The notes under the pieces: model-generated
Seen by the model: the letters and a program-made list of their open reading frames with translations, nothing else
Database searches by the model: none
Told to the model about the DNA's origin: nothing
In this document: positions 18,368-31,650 of the stretch, piece after piece
Layout of the letters: each line of letters begins with the position of its first letter
Position numbering within the stretch: the stretch's first letter is position 1
Position numbers and translations under genes: made by a program
Assembly: GCA_002197995.1 (NCBI GenBank)
Contig: NGZR01000003.1
Coordinates: 6,696,001 to 6,760,000 of the forward strand
Length of the DNA stretch: 64,000 bases
DNA from: Gaeumannomyces sp. JS-464
Taxonomy: Eukaryota; Ascomycota; Sordariomycetes; Magnaporthales; Magnaporthaceae
Direction of reading: 5' to 3'

Positions 18368-20626
18368 TTTTATTAAACCTAACCGGTAGTTTAATTTATT
18401 TGTAAATTATGCTTTTTAAACTAAAAAATACCTAAAATAATATTTTCCCCTTTTATATTTATAATATTTAAAGTAACCTGAATTTTTTTCCGTTAAAATC
18501 GGAATTTAAAAATTAATACTTAAAAGCTTTAAAAAGTGCATTTTTTTTAATAAGCCGAAAGGTTTCGAAGCACTATTTGTAATGCTAATATTTTAAAGCA
18601 GTTAACTAAAAGCATTAATTTGCAATATTTAATAGCGGATTTGCTCGTTAAAACAAATAACCTTATTTTTACAACGCATAAATAAACTGCTAGTTATAAA
18701 GCCTAAAAGTAAAAAAAACTACTAAATATAAAAGGTGCAAAAAGCAAAAAAAAGGAAAAGAATAAAACCGCTAATAGGAAAGGTAAAAAGGTTAAAAGTA
18801 AGCTTAAAAGCTAAAATAGCTGTTTTAAATTTAATAAATCCAAAAAAAGAGTAAAAACGGTAACAAATCTTTCGATAATAAAAACACTTTTTTTATAACG
18901 CTAAATTACAACTTTTTTTTAAAAGCTGTTAGCGAATTTTACCCTTTTAAAAAGGTTTCGGAAAGTAACGCTATAACCAGCGGTACGATGGATTTAAAGT
19001 TACTTAATATACAAAATAGCAGTAATTTTTCGGATTTTAAATTTAATTTAAAAGTTTTAACTATTTTTAATTTACTGGTTATAATGCATTACACGTGTTA
19101 TAAACACTTTAATAGTAAAAGCAAATACGTTGAAAATTAACGCACTTTTAATACGCTTGTATTATATAATACAGGGAGTACGAATTACATTTTTAACTTT
19201 AAAAAGCATTTTGCTACTTTTAGCATTAAATGCGAAATAGTAATAAAAACGGGTAGCGGCTTTGTAGTTTTTTAAAGTATCGGCATTATTAAATTAACAG
19301 TTTAGCGTTTTAATAAACCTAATAATTTCGAAACCGTAACTTTTAACCAGTGTTACGACCAGCATGCAAGCTTTTAGGAAAAAAAGGCTTATAAGGCGGA
19401 CAACGCGTAAAAGCGAAAAACCAAAAGCGTTGCCCCGCACTGCCAGGGTTACGTAACCTTTGAAAGTGATATGTCCGGTTCGGACATATTAAAAAAAAAT
19501 GCCAAAAATTGGGTAATATGTTTAATATAAACATATTAAACATAGCACACGGATTGTATGCAAAAATAGCGAGTATATAAAAAAAAGGTTTCCTATTGTC
19601 CTAAATAGCTTTTAATTAAAGCTTCGGCATTAATTAATTTAAGTTAGCTCTTAAGCACCCCCTAAGGCAAGCAATTAAATCGTCTTTTTAAATTACGTGT
19701 TTTTTTGTTTACTAAACTAGCGATACTGTCCTCCCCACCCACGAGGTGCCCTACTTTAAAAGCAAACCCTTAATTGTAATAACTGGGTGTTATATATTCC
19801 CGATTTCGATATTAATATTATTAATAGTTTACAATATTATTAGTTAAGCGAAGTTTTTATTAAATAGGGTTTATATAACTTAAATCGCAAATGCTAAAGC
19901 GTTTTGGATTTAATTAAATATAGCTTTTTTTTAACGTTAAAAGGTATATACTGCTTAATATTCGCAAAAATCTTACTATAAGTTAAGTTTTAACCAAGCC
20001 GCATAGCAGGTAGCTCCCGTAATTAGCGTTAAATTTAACAACGTTTTTTTTGTAAATTAAAAGGAATATTTTCGCTTTAATTTTAATTTAAAAAAAGATG
20101 GATTAAACGGAAAAGCTACTTTGTATTAAAAGTAAAGCTACCTCGTATTATAAAAAAATTAACTTCGGAAGGTAATAAGCTTAAATTTAATGCAAAAAGC
20201 TTTAAAAACTCCCGTATAGTTAAGCCTCGTAAGCTCGGCAAACCACTAAACAAGTTTATTAAAAAGCTTATTTTAAAAAACATTACTTTACCAAAATAAA
20301 GGATTTTTTATGCAAAAAATCCGTTGTTAAAATCTTTTATAGTAAGTAAGGTACAAGCAGCCCTTTTTATTAATATTACTTTTAAAAGCTTCCGAAAGTT
20401 TGCTAACGGATAGGTAAGCGCTAAAAGTGATGTAATAAAAAGGTATAACGAAAAACTAGCTTTTAAAGCGTTGCTTTAATATCGCAAATTAAAGCATTTA
20501 AAATTAGCTTTGCTAAAAAAAACCGCTAAAATTACTTTTGGTTTTTTTAACTTTAATAAAATACAAAGGTTGCAATGCGTAACATATGCTAAAACTGTAG
20601 CGGTATAAAAAACTAAAAAAAGCTTA
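18368..20626 (+). mobile_element. Copia-like retrotransposon remnant (gag/protease)
   Basis: On the plus strand a Lys-rich gag-like stretch (about 18.7-18.9 kb) is followed by a protease signature reading YNTGSTNYIFNFKKHFATF near 19.16-19.22 kb (the active-site Asp reads as Asn). After the solo LTR at 19351-19781 is removed, the frame continues RVLYIPDFDINII at about 19.79 kb, the usual sequence downstream of a Copia protease. Further right it is too mutated to assign, and it is cut by pogo copy A at 20627. Confidence 0.55.
19351..19781. repeat. Solo Gypsy-type LTR (431 bp) with palindromic U3 module
   Basis: It starts TGTTACGACCAGCATGC and ends TTGTAATA, homologous over both outer parts to the LTRs at 38626, 52227 and 61369. 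The flanks ACCAG and ACTGG would be a 5-bp duplication (ACCGG) altered by one C-to-T and one G-to-A change. It interrupts a Copia protease frame, which fixes it as an insertion. Instead of the tandem repeats of its relatives, its middle holds three perfect palindromes. Confidence 0.75.
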
Positions 20627-22484
20627 ACGTAGTTCACCACCGAACGACACACACTACCGAGCGATACACCCACACCCGACCTTCGGTTAATTAACGCGCA
20701 TGCCAACCTAACAACGCTAACAATCCATTTAAACTACTCGGAATTGTATATATCGAACGTTTTTACTTTTTTTTAGCAAATACGCGCATTATGTCCGGTT
20801 TTGCCGCAAATGCCACATCGCCGACGAATCGTTGTTACCCTTTTTTTTTAACCCTTATAATCGCGCATTTTTTACTATAGCTATCCATCCAGCTCCTTTT
20901 AATTTAAAACACCTCGTATTTTTTCGACAATATGTAACCCTTTTTACCGAACACGTGTTTTTTTAGCCTTCCGGCGTTTGTTTAGCGTTTCGTTCGCCTT
21001 TCGTAATTTGGAGTTCTTTTTTTTAAAAGGTTAACCCAATGCATAATTGCTTTAGCCTTTTTCGTTAATTGGTTTACAGCCGATAGCATAAGCAACGAAA
21101 AGCTACTTCGGTAATTGGAAATCCGAGTTTTAATATGTTCGGATTGCGAAATTGCGTCCCTAGCTGTTTAAAGCGTTTTAAAAATCCAAAGTTCGGCGTT
21201 ATTTAAAAGCTTTTTCGGGGGAATTAAAATTCGTAACTTTACATCCAGCTTTTCCAAAACCGAATCCGGATTAAAAGGAGCAAAGCTAGCTTTTCGGAAA
21301 CCTTTTTAAATATTTTTTTCGGTTATAAAGTTAAAAAATGCCGCTTTAAACGCCGAAAAATACTCGATTTTAATTACGTGGTTAACGTATAACTTTATTA
21401 GGTTTTCGATTTGTTAACCGTACGCCTTTTTTAACGGGCTAAAACATTTAACGTTAAGCGGTTAAAAAAAGTAAAACGAATGCGAAGGTATGCAAAGCGT
21501 AATAATGTTATATTTTTAGCAATAAAGCTTAAAATCCGTTAAATGGTGGCTTTTATACCCGTTTAGCACTAACAAACGATGGAACCCTTTTTTGCGGGTT
21601 GCAATATGCTTATCGAAATGCCGAATTTATTTTAGGCCGAGCTCGTTCGTAATCCACCCGTTAGCATTCGTTAAAATAACCTAATCGCGTAAAAAGCCGG
21701 TTTTCGAATACTAATTAGCTAGGTGGTATTGCTTTTTAACGATAATAAAAAAAGATCGCTTAACCGCAATAATTAACCTTTTAAATAATTATAGCCTATT
21801 TCCGGTTGCCAAGCTAAATTAGCTTTGCTTTACCACGGCTTTCCGATGTTGTAATAATTATAACGGCGGCGATTATGCCTATAAAAAAGCCGGTTTCGTT
21901 AAAATTGTAAATATCGTTATTTAAAATGCTATATTTGGCTATAATATTCCGCATAAAGTCGAATTAGGCAAAAACGAGCTTAGAATTTTCGCATTTGGCT
22001 TTTTAATAGTCGTATTTTCGAATCCAACGCGTACCGAGCTCCGGGCGGCGTTTAACGAACTTCGCGACCTAATTGGTCCCGATAATGCCCGCGTTGCGTT
22101 CGGCGAGCAATTAGTTAACCATATTTTTAATACTAGAAAACCGGGAAAGAAATGCGCGAAAATCCAACTCGAATATGTATTTAACAAGCGCTTTTTTTTC
22201 GGATTCCGTTAATTTCCGAAAGTTGGGTATATTATCGCGTCGAGCAAGCTTGCCGCGCTTTTATTTAGCGAAAATGGCAAACGTAACCGAGTAAATTTTA
22301 ACGGCGGCCCGAATGCTTAGTTTTAAGTTTAATCGCAAAGCTTAAAAAGCGAGAATTAATCGGCTTTCGTAGCTGTGGTTTGGCATGCTTATCGGTGGAG
22401 GAATTAAAAGCAAAAAAAAATGTATCGCGTTTTCGCGATTCGTGTGTCGCTCGGTAATGTGTGTCGTTTAGTGGTAAATTACGT
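20627..22484 (-). mobile_element. pogo/Fot1-type DNA transposon, copy A
   Basis: 1858 bp between TA target duplications (20625-20626 and 22485-22486). Imperfect terminal inverted repeats of about 43 bases start ACGTAGTTCACCACCGAACG (left) and, on the other strand, ACGTAATTTACCACTAAACG (right). The transposase lies on the minus strand and is full of stops. HTH and DDE regions are recognisable by comparison with copies B and C. Confidence 0.85.
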
Positions 22485-25400
22485 TATTACTTTTTTTAAA
22501 TAATGTGTTAAGTTTTATAAAAAGGGATATAGTTATTTTATTTTTAACGCTATATAATAAAAAACCCGTAATTTTTATGCTTATTAATTAAAAATTAAAA
22601 TTCCGGTAAACTTTTTAATTACCGAATAAATAAAGCTTAGTATTATACTTTGTTATTAAGTTTTTTTAAAGCATTAAAAGCAAAGTACGGGCGTTACTTT
22701 ACAAAGCTTTTTTTTAATAATGGAAAAAATGTAAATACGGCGTTAAAAGCTTAGCTCGAACGCAAAAGCACAGCATTCGATTCGTTAAACCCTTATAACC
22801 ACGGTTAAAATAGCCTATTAAAACGCATTGTTTAAGTAATTGTAAATAGGTTTAAAGCTATAATTAACGTGGTTAACTTGCCGTTTTATTTATAGTAATA
22901 CGTTTTACTTTTAATAGTTAAATTAGTAAACGCTACGGTGGTTATTAAAAGGGAGGTTAACTTTTACCAAAAGTTTTATAACGAAATAAAACCCGGTTTT
23001 TTTGCAGGCTTAATTTAGGCCATTATTAAGTAATTAGTACTTACGTAAAAGTTTAATTCCTTTAAAGCATAAGGTAAAATTAAAAAAACTAGCTGTTAAA
23101 ACGAAACCCGTTAAGCTTTTTAAAGCTTTAAGCAAAACTATTTACTTAATATGCGCTTAATTGTAAAGCAATATATAAAACCTCAATTATTAAAATATTA
23201 AAAAGGGTAATAGTAAAAAATCTCGTTTTAAAAGGGGAAAGGATTTTAAAAAGGGTTATTATTAAAAACCCTGCTAAAAAAAAGCATTAAAACAGCTAGT
23301 GTTTTTAACCCCGATAGCGATTTTAAAAGCGAAGTGGAAATCGATTTTTAAGAAAATTAAAAACTTACGAGTACCCTAGCAGCCCCGTTATTAAACCTTA
23401 TAAACAAGCTTTTTAAACTTATTTACTTTACTGTTTAACCTTTTAAAAGTATAACAGTTATAACGCTATTAACGCGTAAAATACCGGTAATTACAATTAA
23501 TAAAATGCTTATTAACGATAATATCGGAAATATTTTAAAAAAGGCACCCCTTAATTTAAACCAAATAAACGTCGATAAATTTGTTTAACTAACTTAAATA
23601 ATAAATTCGGTAAAAAGCATTATAACCCCCCGCTTTTACCTATACCGGAAGAAATACGAAAAACACCCCGATAATAAGCGTTAACGCGGCTTATATTAAC
23701 GTATAACCGCTACGTAAGCTACGCGCCTTTTAGGTATTTTAAGAAGAATTTTAGCGGCGACGGGAATTCGGGGCGTATTTAAATTATAAAAGTAAAGGAA
23801 TACGAGCGATAAGCTTATTAATACCGAAGCGCGGCACGGCCAAAGGAAGTTAAATTGCCCCCGACCTAAAACACCGGTACCGAAAGGGGAAAAAAGTAGC
23901 TTTTAATAAAAAACTTAGTTAAAAAAGGAAATTGCGGCAACGGATATAAATTGCAACTAATGGGCCATTTAAAAGAAAATAAAAAAACGAAAAAAAAAAA
24001 TTAAACGAAGTATAAACGGCCCCCCATTTTTGGTTTCGATATTATTTAACTTTTTTTAATTTGTTAATATATAAATGGATTTAAAAATGCGAGTATTACC
24101 GGTAATAAGCGAAAAATTTGCGATAAAATTTTAAATTAAAAAAATACGATTTTATAAATTACGATAGCTAAAAACGGTCCTAAGCAAAGCCCCGCTAGCT
24201 ATTAAATACTTTGCTAAATGTAAAATAAATATAAATGGTTAAGTAAAGCTTATCCTATTTTATATTATTCCAGGTATACTACGAAACGTTATCCTAAAAT
24301 TTCCGTAAATAAAGCGCGAATAAGTTACTTTTAACGCGGTTTTAAACTATTTACGAATAAAGGTAATAAGCTAATTCGTAGTTAAAAAAGCGAAAGCCCG
24401 ATTAACTCCGGAAAAATTCCCGGTAATTATCGGTAATATTTTCGCCGTAATTTGCCGAAAATAATAACGAAACTTTTAATAAAGTTACAAATTTATATCC
24501 ACTTTTTTAAAGGAAATAATACGAATATTACAATTTATTGCTAAAACACTACCGTTTAACCGGTTAAAACCTAAATTATTTTAAAAATTAGCGAAGTTCG
24601 CCGACCTTTCCGATAAAACGAAAATATTAGGGTTATTTTTACATTAAAAGAATTTAAACTATTATATTTAGCTAAAAAAAAACGACGACGGTTTTATTCC
24701 AAACCTTTTTTAAAAACGCTTATATAGCATACCGAAAAAATAACTTTTAAAGCTGCGTAAATAAATTACCAACTTAATAAATAAAGGTTAAATCCGCGCT
24801 AGCTTATCCCTAATAACCGCGCTCGTTTTAATAGTACGTAAATAGTTAAAAGGTTAACGTTTATACGTAAACTACCGTGCATTTAACGCGATTACGTTTT
24901 AAAATCGCTATTTTTTGGCCGTTAGTAAAAAAAACATTCCGCTTTTTATTAAAAGCGAAATGGTTTATAAAAGTGGATATTAAAACCGCTTTTTACAAAA
25001 TCCAAATAGTAAAAGGCGAAAAACATTTAATAACGTTTTAAATACGATTCGAATTATTCGAATAGCTAATATGCCCGTTCGGCTTTGCAAAAGCTTTAAT
25101 AACGTTTTAACGCTATATTAACCGTATTTTAAGCGATATTTTTAACGATTTCGTATTAGCATATTTGGATAATATGCTTATTTTTTCTTTGAAATTTCGC
25201 AAAAATCATATGGAAAAAGTGAAAAAAGTTTTCCGTCGGTTAAAAAACGCCGGGCTAAACCTAAACCTGGAAAAAAGCGATTTTGTAATGCAAAAAGTTA
25301 AATATTTAGGGTTTATAATTAAAGCAAAAGAAGGAATCCAAGCCGATTTAAAAAAAAATCCGCGCGATTCGCGATTAAAAAGCGCTAAAAAAACTTAAAA

Positions 25401-26442
25401 GATTTCGCGGCTTTTTTAACTTCGCTAATTTTTACCGAAATTTTATTAACAAATATTCGAAATTAGTTGCGCTATTATTAATTTTAACCAAAAAAAAGAA
25501 CTCCGTATCGATGGGATTTTAAAATCGATATAACATTTAAACGGCTAAAACTAACGTTTATTTAAACACTTGTGCTAGTATAATAAAACTTAAAACAAAA
25601 TACAAAGCTAAAGTTAAACTATTTCGGGACGGTTTTAAAAGGTTGCTTATTTTAAAAAGGTAAAAACGGCTTATAGCGATTAGTTACTTACCATTTCGCT
25701 AAACTAAACGACGTATAACGCAATTACATTATTTACGATAAAAAACTTTTAGCGGTAATAAAATGCTTAAAAATTTGGAACGCAAAATTACGAAACGTAT
25801 TTAAACCGTTTTTAATTTTTATAAACTATAAAAATTTAAAATACTTTTTTAAACCCCGAAAAATATCCGAAAAACAAATACGTTAGGCGGAAATATTAGC
25901 GAAATTTAATTATAATTTGTAATACCGATTAGGGAAATACGCAATATTGCCGAACGCGTTATTACGAAAAAAAAACAAAACGAAAAAGGAAAAATACGTA
26001 AAGCAACGCTATTATAACTAATGCAACCTGGTTAAAATATAACGCTAGCAAAATTCCGTATTAATTTCGTATTTATAACCACCCTATCCCCGAGCTAAAT
26101 TTATAACAAAGCTACGCCGATACGAAAAAAAACCTTAGCATTTAACCCGGCCTAGTTATTAATATAAAGCTATACTTACGTTATACCTTTTTTAACGGGA
26201 GCTATTATTTTTCGCGAATAAGCTTTAGCAAATTTATAAGATAAAGCGTTACGCCGTAATAAAATATACAAATATAAGCTCGTAGTAATTTAGCAAAATG
26301 CGCGTAGTTTTTTTTTAAAAGCTAATATAAAAACGCAAATAGCAAATTGCGAAATTAATATATAAAAAGCATTTTAATATAAAAAGCGGCTATAATTTTT
26401 AGTTTAAAAACCATTAATTACCATATTAATTTAAAAAATATA

Positions 26443-28303
26443 ACGTAGTTTACCACCTTATCGCGCAAACCACTTTATCGCGCACCCACACCCGACCTCC
26501 AGTTAATCGACGCGCATGCCAATTAAACAACGCTAAAAATCCATTTAAACTACTCGGAACTGTATACATCGGACGTTTTTACTTTTTCCTAACAAGTGCG
26601 CGCATTATGTCCGGTTTTGCCGCAAGTGCTACATCGCCGACGAGTTATCGTCGGCCTCCTTTCCTAACCCCTATAATCGCGCATTTTTTACTGTAACTAT
26701 CCATTTAGCTCCTGCTGGTTTAAAACATTTCGTATTTTTTTAATAATATGTAACCCTCCTTACCGAACACGTGTTTTTTTAGCTTTCCGGCGTTTGCTTA
26801 ATGCTTCGTTCGCCTTACGTAGCGAAGTAACTTTGGCTTTAAAAAGGGCCACTTAATGCATTATCGAATTCGTCCTTTTCGCAAGCTGGTTTATAACCGT
26901 TAGCATAGGTAATGGAAAGCTGCTTTAGTAATTGGAAATCCGAGTTTTAATATGTTCGGATTGCAAAATTGCGTTTTTAGCTGTTTAGGGCGTTTTAAAA
27001 GTCCAAGGTTTAGCGTCGTTTAAGGGCTTTTTCGGGGGAGTTAAAATTCGTAACCTTACATCCAACTTTTCCAAAACCGAATCCGGATTAAAAAAAGCAA
27101 AGCTAGCCTTTCGAAAGCCTTTTCGGATGTTTTTTTCGGTTATGGAGTTAAAAAATGCCGCTTTAAACGCCGAAAGGAAATCGACCTTAATTACGTGGTT
27201 AACGTGTAACTTTATTAAATTTTCGATTTTTTAACCGTACGCCTTTTTTAACGGGCCGAAGCACTTAACGTTAAGCGGTTAAAAGAAGTAAAACGAATGC
27301 GGAGGTATGCAAAGCGTAATAATGTTATGTTTTTAGCAATAAAGCTCGAAATCCGTTAAATGGTAACTTTCGTGGCCGTTTAGCATTAATAAACGATGGG
27401 TGCCTTTTGTACGCGATATAATATGCTTATTAAAATGCTAAATCCATTCCAAACCGAGCTCGTTCGTAATTTACCCGTTAGCATTTGTTAAAATGACCTA
27501 ATCGCGTGGAAAGCCGGTTTCCGAGTACCAGTTAGCTAGGTGGTATTACCTTTTAACGATAATAAAAAGGGGGATTATTTAACCGTAACAATTAACCCTT
27601 TAAATAACCGTAACCCATTCCCGGTTGCCAAATTGGACTAGCTTTGCTTTATTACGGCCTTTCGATGTTATAATAACTATAACGGTAATAATTATACCCA
27701 TAAAAAAGCCGGTTTCGTCGAAGTTATAAATATCGTTATTTAAAATGCCATATTTGGCTATAATATTCCGTATAAAGTCGAACCACGTAAAAACAAGCTT
27801 GGGATCCTCGCATTTGGCTTTTTAATAGTTGTACTTTCGAATCCAACGCGTACCGAGCTCCGGGCGGCGTTTAACGAACTTCGCGACCTAATTGGTCCCG
27901 ATGGTGCCCGCGTCGCGTTCGGCGAGCAATCGGTTAGCCATATTTTTAACACTAAAAAGCCGGGGAGGGAATGCGCGGGAATCCAGCTCGAGTATGTATT
28001 TAATAAGCGCCTCCTTTTCGAATTCCGTTAATTTCCGATTTTTAAGCACCCAATCGCGTCGAGCAGTTCGGCCGGCGCGTCGGTCGCGTAATGTGGATTT
28101 AGGAATATTATAAGCTTTAATTGCCGAACGCAAATTTAATTTCCGATTAAATTAAATTATTTGCATAGCGAAAACAATTTTAACTTCGTTAAATGTCGAT
28201 GCCATTTATGGTTATTAAGGAATTAAAATTGGAAGTGGGAAACGCGGGTCGCGATGGAAAATGCGCGATAAAGTGGTTTGCGCGATAAGGTAGTAAACTA
28301 CGT
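26443..28303 (-). mobile_element. pogo/Fot1-type DNA transposon, copy B
   Basis: 1861 bp, flanked by TA (26441-26442 and 28304-28305). The inverted termini start ACGTAGTTTACCACCTTATC, and each contains a doubled motif of the form CCAC(C/T)TTATCGCGCA. This is the best-preserved minus-strand copy: from 28133 it reads an HTH (MRSAIKAYNIPKSTLRDRRA), then TEFEKEALIKYILELDSRAF and NMANRLLAERDAGTIGTN, then (other frames) a DDE core with YNFDETGF. This is the usual HTH_psq/HTH_Tc5/DDE_1 order. Confidence 0.9.
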
Positions 28304-28592
28304 TACGCTTTTTTAATTATAAATTACGCGGGTTAAAATAATACATTCGCCGCTTTATACCGGGATTATTATTAGGATAAAATATTACGAAATATAGCAC
28401 GATTTATTCGCAATTGCGATATATACCGCAAATTCCGCCCGTTACGATAATATAAATAAAGGTTATTACGCTTTTTTCCGGTTTTAAACTAATTTTAAAA
28501 AAACATTTCGATAAATTTTATAATAAAGCTTCTTGTTACCGAAAAGGAACCGGAATATTTAATAGTAATTATTAATAAGTTATTAAAATATA

Positions 28593-30624
28593 ACGTAATT
28601 TACCACCTTATCGCGCAAACCACCTTATCGCGCATTTTCCATCGCGACCCGCGTTTCCCACTTTTAACTTTAATTCCTTAATAACTACAAATGGCATCGA
28701 TATCCGACGAGGTTAGGATTGTTTTCGCTATGCAAGCAATCCAATTTAATCGGAAATTAAATTTGCGTTCGGCAGTTAAAGCTTATAATATTTCTAAATC
28801 CACATTGCGCGATCGACGCGCCGGCCGAACTGCTCGACGCGACTGGGTGCCCAAAAATCGGAAATTAACGGAATCCGAAAAGGAAGCGCTTGTGTTAAAA
28901 GTAGCTTAAAGTTACGTGGGTGGCAACTGGTGCCCTACAGTTTTAAACTTATGCACTGGCCCTAATATTTTAACTTGCGCGCGCTTTAACCCGCGATTTA
29001 GTAAAGTAGTTAAAAAATAATTACTAATCACTTCGGGTGCTTATTATCGCGCACTTCCATTAGCTTGTTAAGTACATACTCGAGCTAAATTCCCGCGCAT
29101 TCCCTCCCCGGCTTTTTAGTGTTAAAAATATGGCCAACCGATTGCTCGCCGAACGCGACGCGGGTACTATCGGGACTAACTGGGTCGCGAGGTTTGTTAA
29201 ACGCCGCCCGGAACTCGGTACGCGCTGGATTCGAAAGTACAACTATTAAAAAGCTAAATGCGAGGATCCCAAGTTTGTTTTTACGTGGTTTAACTTTATG
29301 CGAAATACTGTAGTTAAATATAGCATCCTAAATAACGACATTTACAACTTCGACGAAACCGGTTTCCTTATAAGCATAATCGTTACCGTTATAATTATTA
29401 CAACATCGGAAGGCCGTAGTAAAACAAAGCTAATTTAGTTTAGTAACCGGGAATGGGTTACGGTTATTTAAAAAGTTAACTATTACGGTTAAATAATCCC
29501 CCTTTTTATTATCGTTAAAAAGCAATACCACCTAGTTAATTGGTATTTAAAAACCGGCCTTTTACGCGATTAAGTTATTTTAACGAATGCTAACGGGTGG
29601 ATTACGAACGAGCTCGGCCTAAAATGGATTTAACATTTCGATAAGCACATTATATCGCGCATAAAAGGCACCCATCGTTTGTTAGTGCTAAACGGTTACA
29701 AAAGCCACCATTTGACGAATTTCGAACTTTACTGCTAAAAACATTATTACGCTTTGCATGCTTTCGCATTCGTTTTACTTTTTTTAACCGCTTAACGTTA
29801 AATGTTTCGGCCCGTTAAAAAAAGCGTACGGTTAAAAAATCGAAAACTTAATAAAGTTATACGTTAACCACGTAATTAAAGTCGATTTCCTTTCGGCGTT
29901 TAAAGCGGCATTTTTTAACTTTATAACCGAAAAAAACATCCGAAGAGGTTTCCGAAAGGTTAACCTTGCTCCTTTTAATCCGGATTCGGTTTTAAAAAAG
30001 CTGGATGTAAAGTTACGGACTTTAACTCCCCCGAAAAAGCCCTTAAACGACGCTAAACCTTGGACTTCCAAAACGCTTTAAACAGTTAAAAACGCAACTT
30101 CGCAATCCGAATATATTAAAACTCGAATTTCCAATTACCGAAGCAGTTTTCCAATTATTTATACTAGCGGTTATAAACTAGCTTGCGAAAAAAACGAGTT
30201 CGATAATGCATTAAGTGGCCCTTTTTAAAGCCGAAGTTGCTTCGCTACGCAAAGCGAACGAAGCATTAAATAAACGCCGGAAGGCTAAAAAAACACGTGT
30301 TTGGTAAAAAGGGTTACATACTGTTAAAAAAATACGAAATGTTTTAAACCAGCAAAAGCTAAATGGATAGCTATAGTAAGAAATGCGCGATTATGGGGGT
30401 TAGGAAAAAAGGCCGACGACGACTCGTTAGCAATGTGGCACTTGCGGTAAAACCGGACACAATGCGCGCACCTGTTAGGAAAAAGTAAAAACGTCCGATA
30501 TATACAATTCCGAGTAGTTTAAATGAATTCCTGGCGTTGTTTGGTTAGTATGCGCGTTAATTAATTAAAGGTCGGGTGTGAATGCGCGATAAGGTGGTTT
30601 GCGCGATAAGGTGGTAAACTACGT
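28593..30624 (+). mobile_element. pogo/Fot1-type DNA transposon, copy C (carries a solo Copia LTR)
   Basis: 2032 bp between TA duplications (28591-28592 and 30625-30626). Without the 170-bp LTR and its 5-bp duplication the length is 1857 bp. The termini start ACGTAATTTACCACCTTATC and ACGTAGTTTACCACCTTATC, close to copy B. The transposase N-terminus is open on the plus strand from 28691 (MASISDEVRIVFAMQAIQFN, then the HTH SAVKAYNISKSTLRDRRAGR). It is cut by the LTR at 28893 and then continues with stops. Confidence 0.9.
28893..29062 (+). repeat. Solo Copia LTR (170 bp) with target duplication GCTTG
   Basis: It has the same length and sequence family as the two LTRs of the Copia element at 46348-51707, starts TGTTAAAAG and ends CTTCCATTA. 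Perfect 5-bp duplications GCTTG flank it (28888-28892 and 29063-29067). The pogo transposase frame resumes after it, proving insertion followed by LTR-LTR recombination. Confidence 0.92.
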
Positions 30625-31650
30625 TATTTAATTAAAAGTTATGCATAATATAAAAGTAAAAAAAATATGTAGCAAAATTCCGTTTTGCTTAATAACGATT
30701 TTATAACTTTCCGAATAGTATTATATTCGATAAAAGTTCGAATTAAATTGAAAAATTTTGGATAAAACTATGCTTTTAAATAGGAATCGAACAATTGCTT
30801 TTTATATTTTTCCACTTCGAAATAAACGGGGGTATAAAATAAGCAAATTAAAAAATCCAATACTATTTACGCTGCTTTATTATTTTCGCGCAAATTAACA
30901 AATTATAACATTTTAACGTTTACTAATTCGCGTTTAACAATAAAAATTCGATTATTACAAAATATAACTTTAACTAATTACTTTTTAAATTCGACATTAA
31001 CCCGATCCCAATATACCTTTTACCAAATAACGCGTTTAAAGCTAGTGAAAAAAAGCGCGTTTTCGCCTTCCTAACCCATTTACGCGAAGGATTAAAACTC
31101 GCTATAATAACCGCGGCATTTGCGCAATAATAATAAAAGTTTTAAACGAATAGGTTTCGCCGCCCGGCCGAAAAATACAAAATAGGGGATAAAATTTAAT
31201 TATTTTTTCGTAATATTAAAATATATGGCTTTAATAAAAAGCTAAATTAAGTAGCAAACAAATACGAAATGGTCGCGGCTTTAACTCCTTTTATTATTAT
31301 ATTAAATACGTTTAAAAGTATTTACTTTACCTTTTACGTAAAACTAATCGAACGAATAACGAACGACCCGCTCCCGTTATAAATAAATACAAATATATAA
31401 CTAAGCTTTATTTTAATCCCATTACCGAAAAATAGCGAACTTTAAAAAAAATGGTTTGTAAAAAAATTTTAATAATAAAAAACGCTAAAAAGTAAGGAAA
31501 AAGGTAAATATTAATAAAATAGGTAAGATAAAATAAAACGAATTGGAACCTATTAGAAAATTTCGAAAATATAACGGCAATGGCAAACTTTAAAGCGCAA
31601 TAAAAAAATGCGGGCATTTAAAACGGTCCCGAACTGCGAAATAAAAGGAA

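Larger units (their letters stand above)
22487..31650 (+). mobile_element. Ty3/Gypsy retrotransposon, broken by pogo copies B and C
   Basis: The limits are approximate and LTRs were not identified. Plus-strand reverse transcriptase is clear at about 24.9-25.5 kb: FIKVDIKTAFYKIQIVKGEK, then a PFGFAKALITF block, then AYLDNMLIFSLKFRKNHMEK and VKYLGFIIKAKEGIQADLKK (the second catalytic Asp reads as Asn). RNase H and integrase fragments follow. The integrase is split by pogo B (26443-28303) and pogo C (28593-30624): INFIIKLLVTEKEPEYLIV lies between them, and further integrase-like text runs to about 31.6 kb. Stops are dense throughout. It belongs to a different Gypsy lineage from the element at 52227. 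Confidence 0.65.
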
